Below are positions 14,049 through 14,138 of a stretch of DNA of 14,138 nucleotides, piece by piece. The position numbers and the translations under genes are program-made. The DNA lies in the NCBI GenBank assembly GCA_003514205.1, contig DORQ01000337.1:1231-15368 (forward strand), in the 5' to 3' direction. This DNA comes from Acidimicrobiaceae bacterium (lineage in GTDB: Bacteria > Actinomycetota > Acidimicrobiia > Acidimicrobiales > Microtrichaceae). The first letter of the stretch is position 1; each line of letters opens with the position of its first letter. The notes beneath the pieces are model-generated. The model did not search any database and was not told the origin of the DNA. It worked only from the letters and a program-made list of their open reading frames with translations.

Positions 14049-14138
14049 ATGGCAACAGAGTCCTCTTCGTCTGGGCCCATCCTCGGAGTTCTTTTGAGAT
14101 CTTTTCGCCTCTTTTGGCGGGTTTTGGTGTTTGGTGTC
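14049..14138 (+). CDS. Start of a probable membrane protein (cut by right window edge)
   Basis: Thirty codons are open from ATG 14049 to the edge. They read as a short polar N-terminus (MATESSSSG) followed by a long hydrophobic, aromatic run with scattered arginines (PILGVLLRSFRLFWRVLVFG), typical of a first membrane segment. GGAAGG lies 11 nt upstream as a somewhat distant Shine-Dalgarno site. The gene would be divergent from the P450 and share its 76-bp control region. No family can be named from this much. An overlapping open frame on the minus strand (ending at 14012) is less convincing. Confidence 0.5.
   Translation, partial: MATESSSSGPILGVLLRSFRLFWRVLVFGV

Noticed and set aside
14092..14125. 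Four TTTT runs exactly 10 bp apart, as in curved DNA
   Set aside because: They fall inside the hydrophobic start of the plus-strand gene and are explained by Phe and Leu codons; four repeats are too few to claim curvature.
14012..14137. Minus-strand open frame that could be the end of another gene ahead of the P450
   Set aside because: The reading is a basic then acidic low-complexity tail without recognisable features, while the opposite strand has an ATG, an upstream purine-rich site and a clear hydrophobic segment.
1..14138. CRISPR array, insertion sequence, prophage or toxin-antitoxin pair
   Set aside because: No spaced direct repeats, transposase or recombinase motifs, terminal repeats or paired small genes were seen; coding style is even across the window.

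Overview
The window looks like ordinary chromosome from a moderately high-GC Actinomycetota bacterium. The evidence is a FadD19-like acyl-CoA synthetase, a PucR/CdaR-type regulator, GTG starts next to good Shine-Dalgarno sites, -10 boxes of the TANNNT type without clear -35 boxes, and hairpin terminators without T-tracts. An Acidimicrobiia-type lineage would fit, but no rRNA or marker gene is present to decide it. I see no CRISPR array, insertion sequence, prophage, tRNA or rRNA, and no gene-free stretch longer than about 165 bases.

Layout, left to right. Positions 1-477 (minus) hold the N-terminus of a Tat-exported lipoprotein of the carotenoid oxygenase family, cut by the left edge. Next come a TerC-family membrane protein (592-1638, minus) and, divergent from it, a CdaR/PucR-type regulator (1749-3044). 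A lipoprotein of unknown function (3201-4292, plus) converges on a second small lipoprotein (4451-4780, minus), with three hairpins between them. The middle is lipid-related: an acyl-CoA dehydrogenase (4943-6277, plus) converges on a GlpD-like glycerol-3-phosphate dehydrogenase (6318-7949, minus), which is divergent from an acyl-CoA synthetase (8009-9628, plus). A UspA-type protein and an SRPBCC protein follow (9741-10698, plus). A Kup-type potassium transporter (10734-12662) and a cytochrome P450 (12686-13972) lie on the minus strand 23 bp apart. The start of a probable membrane protein (14049 onward, plus) runs off the right edge.

How the genes may work together: the synthetase, dehydrogenase and GlpD could handle fatty acid (or sterol side chain) activation, the first oxidation step and glycerol-3-phosphate entry, i.e. 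recycling of acylglycerols or phospholipids. The P450 could oxidise a lipid or terpenoid. This is inference from gene families; there is no long operon tying them together. The other genes (TerC, Kup, Usp) are housekeeping, ion or stress functions.

The most notable sequence-level signal is at the glpD-like/fadD-like divergent junction. Each gene has a TANNNT box exactly 7 nt before its best ATG, which suggests back-to-back leaderless transcripts whose upstream promoter regions overlap. I did not find a clearly new multi-gene system. The best leads are this junction, the unrecognised lipoproteins, the hairpin cluster, and unusual active-site residues in the GlpD-like protein.
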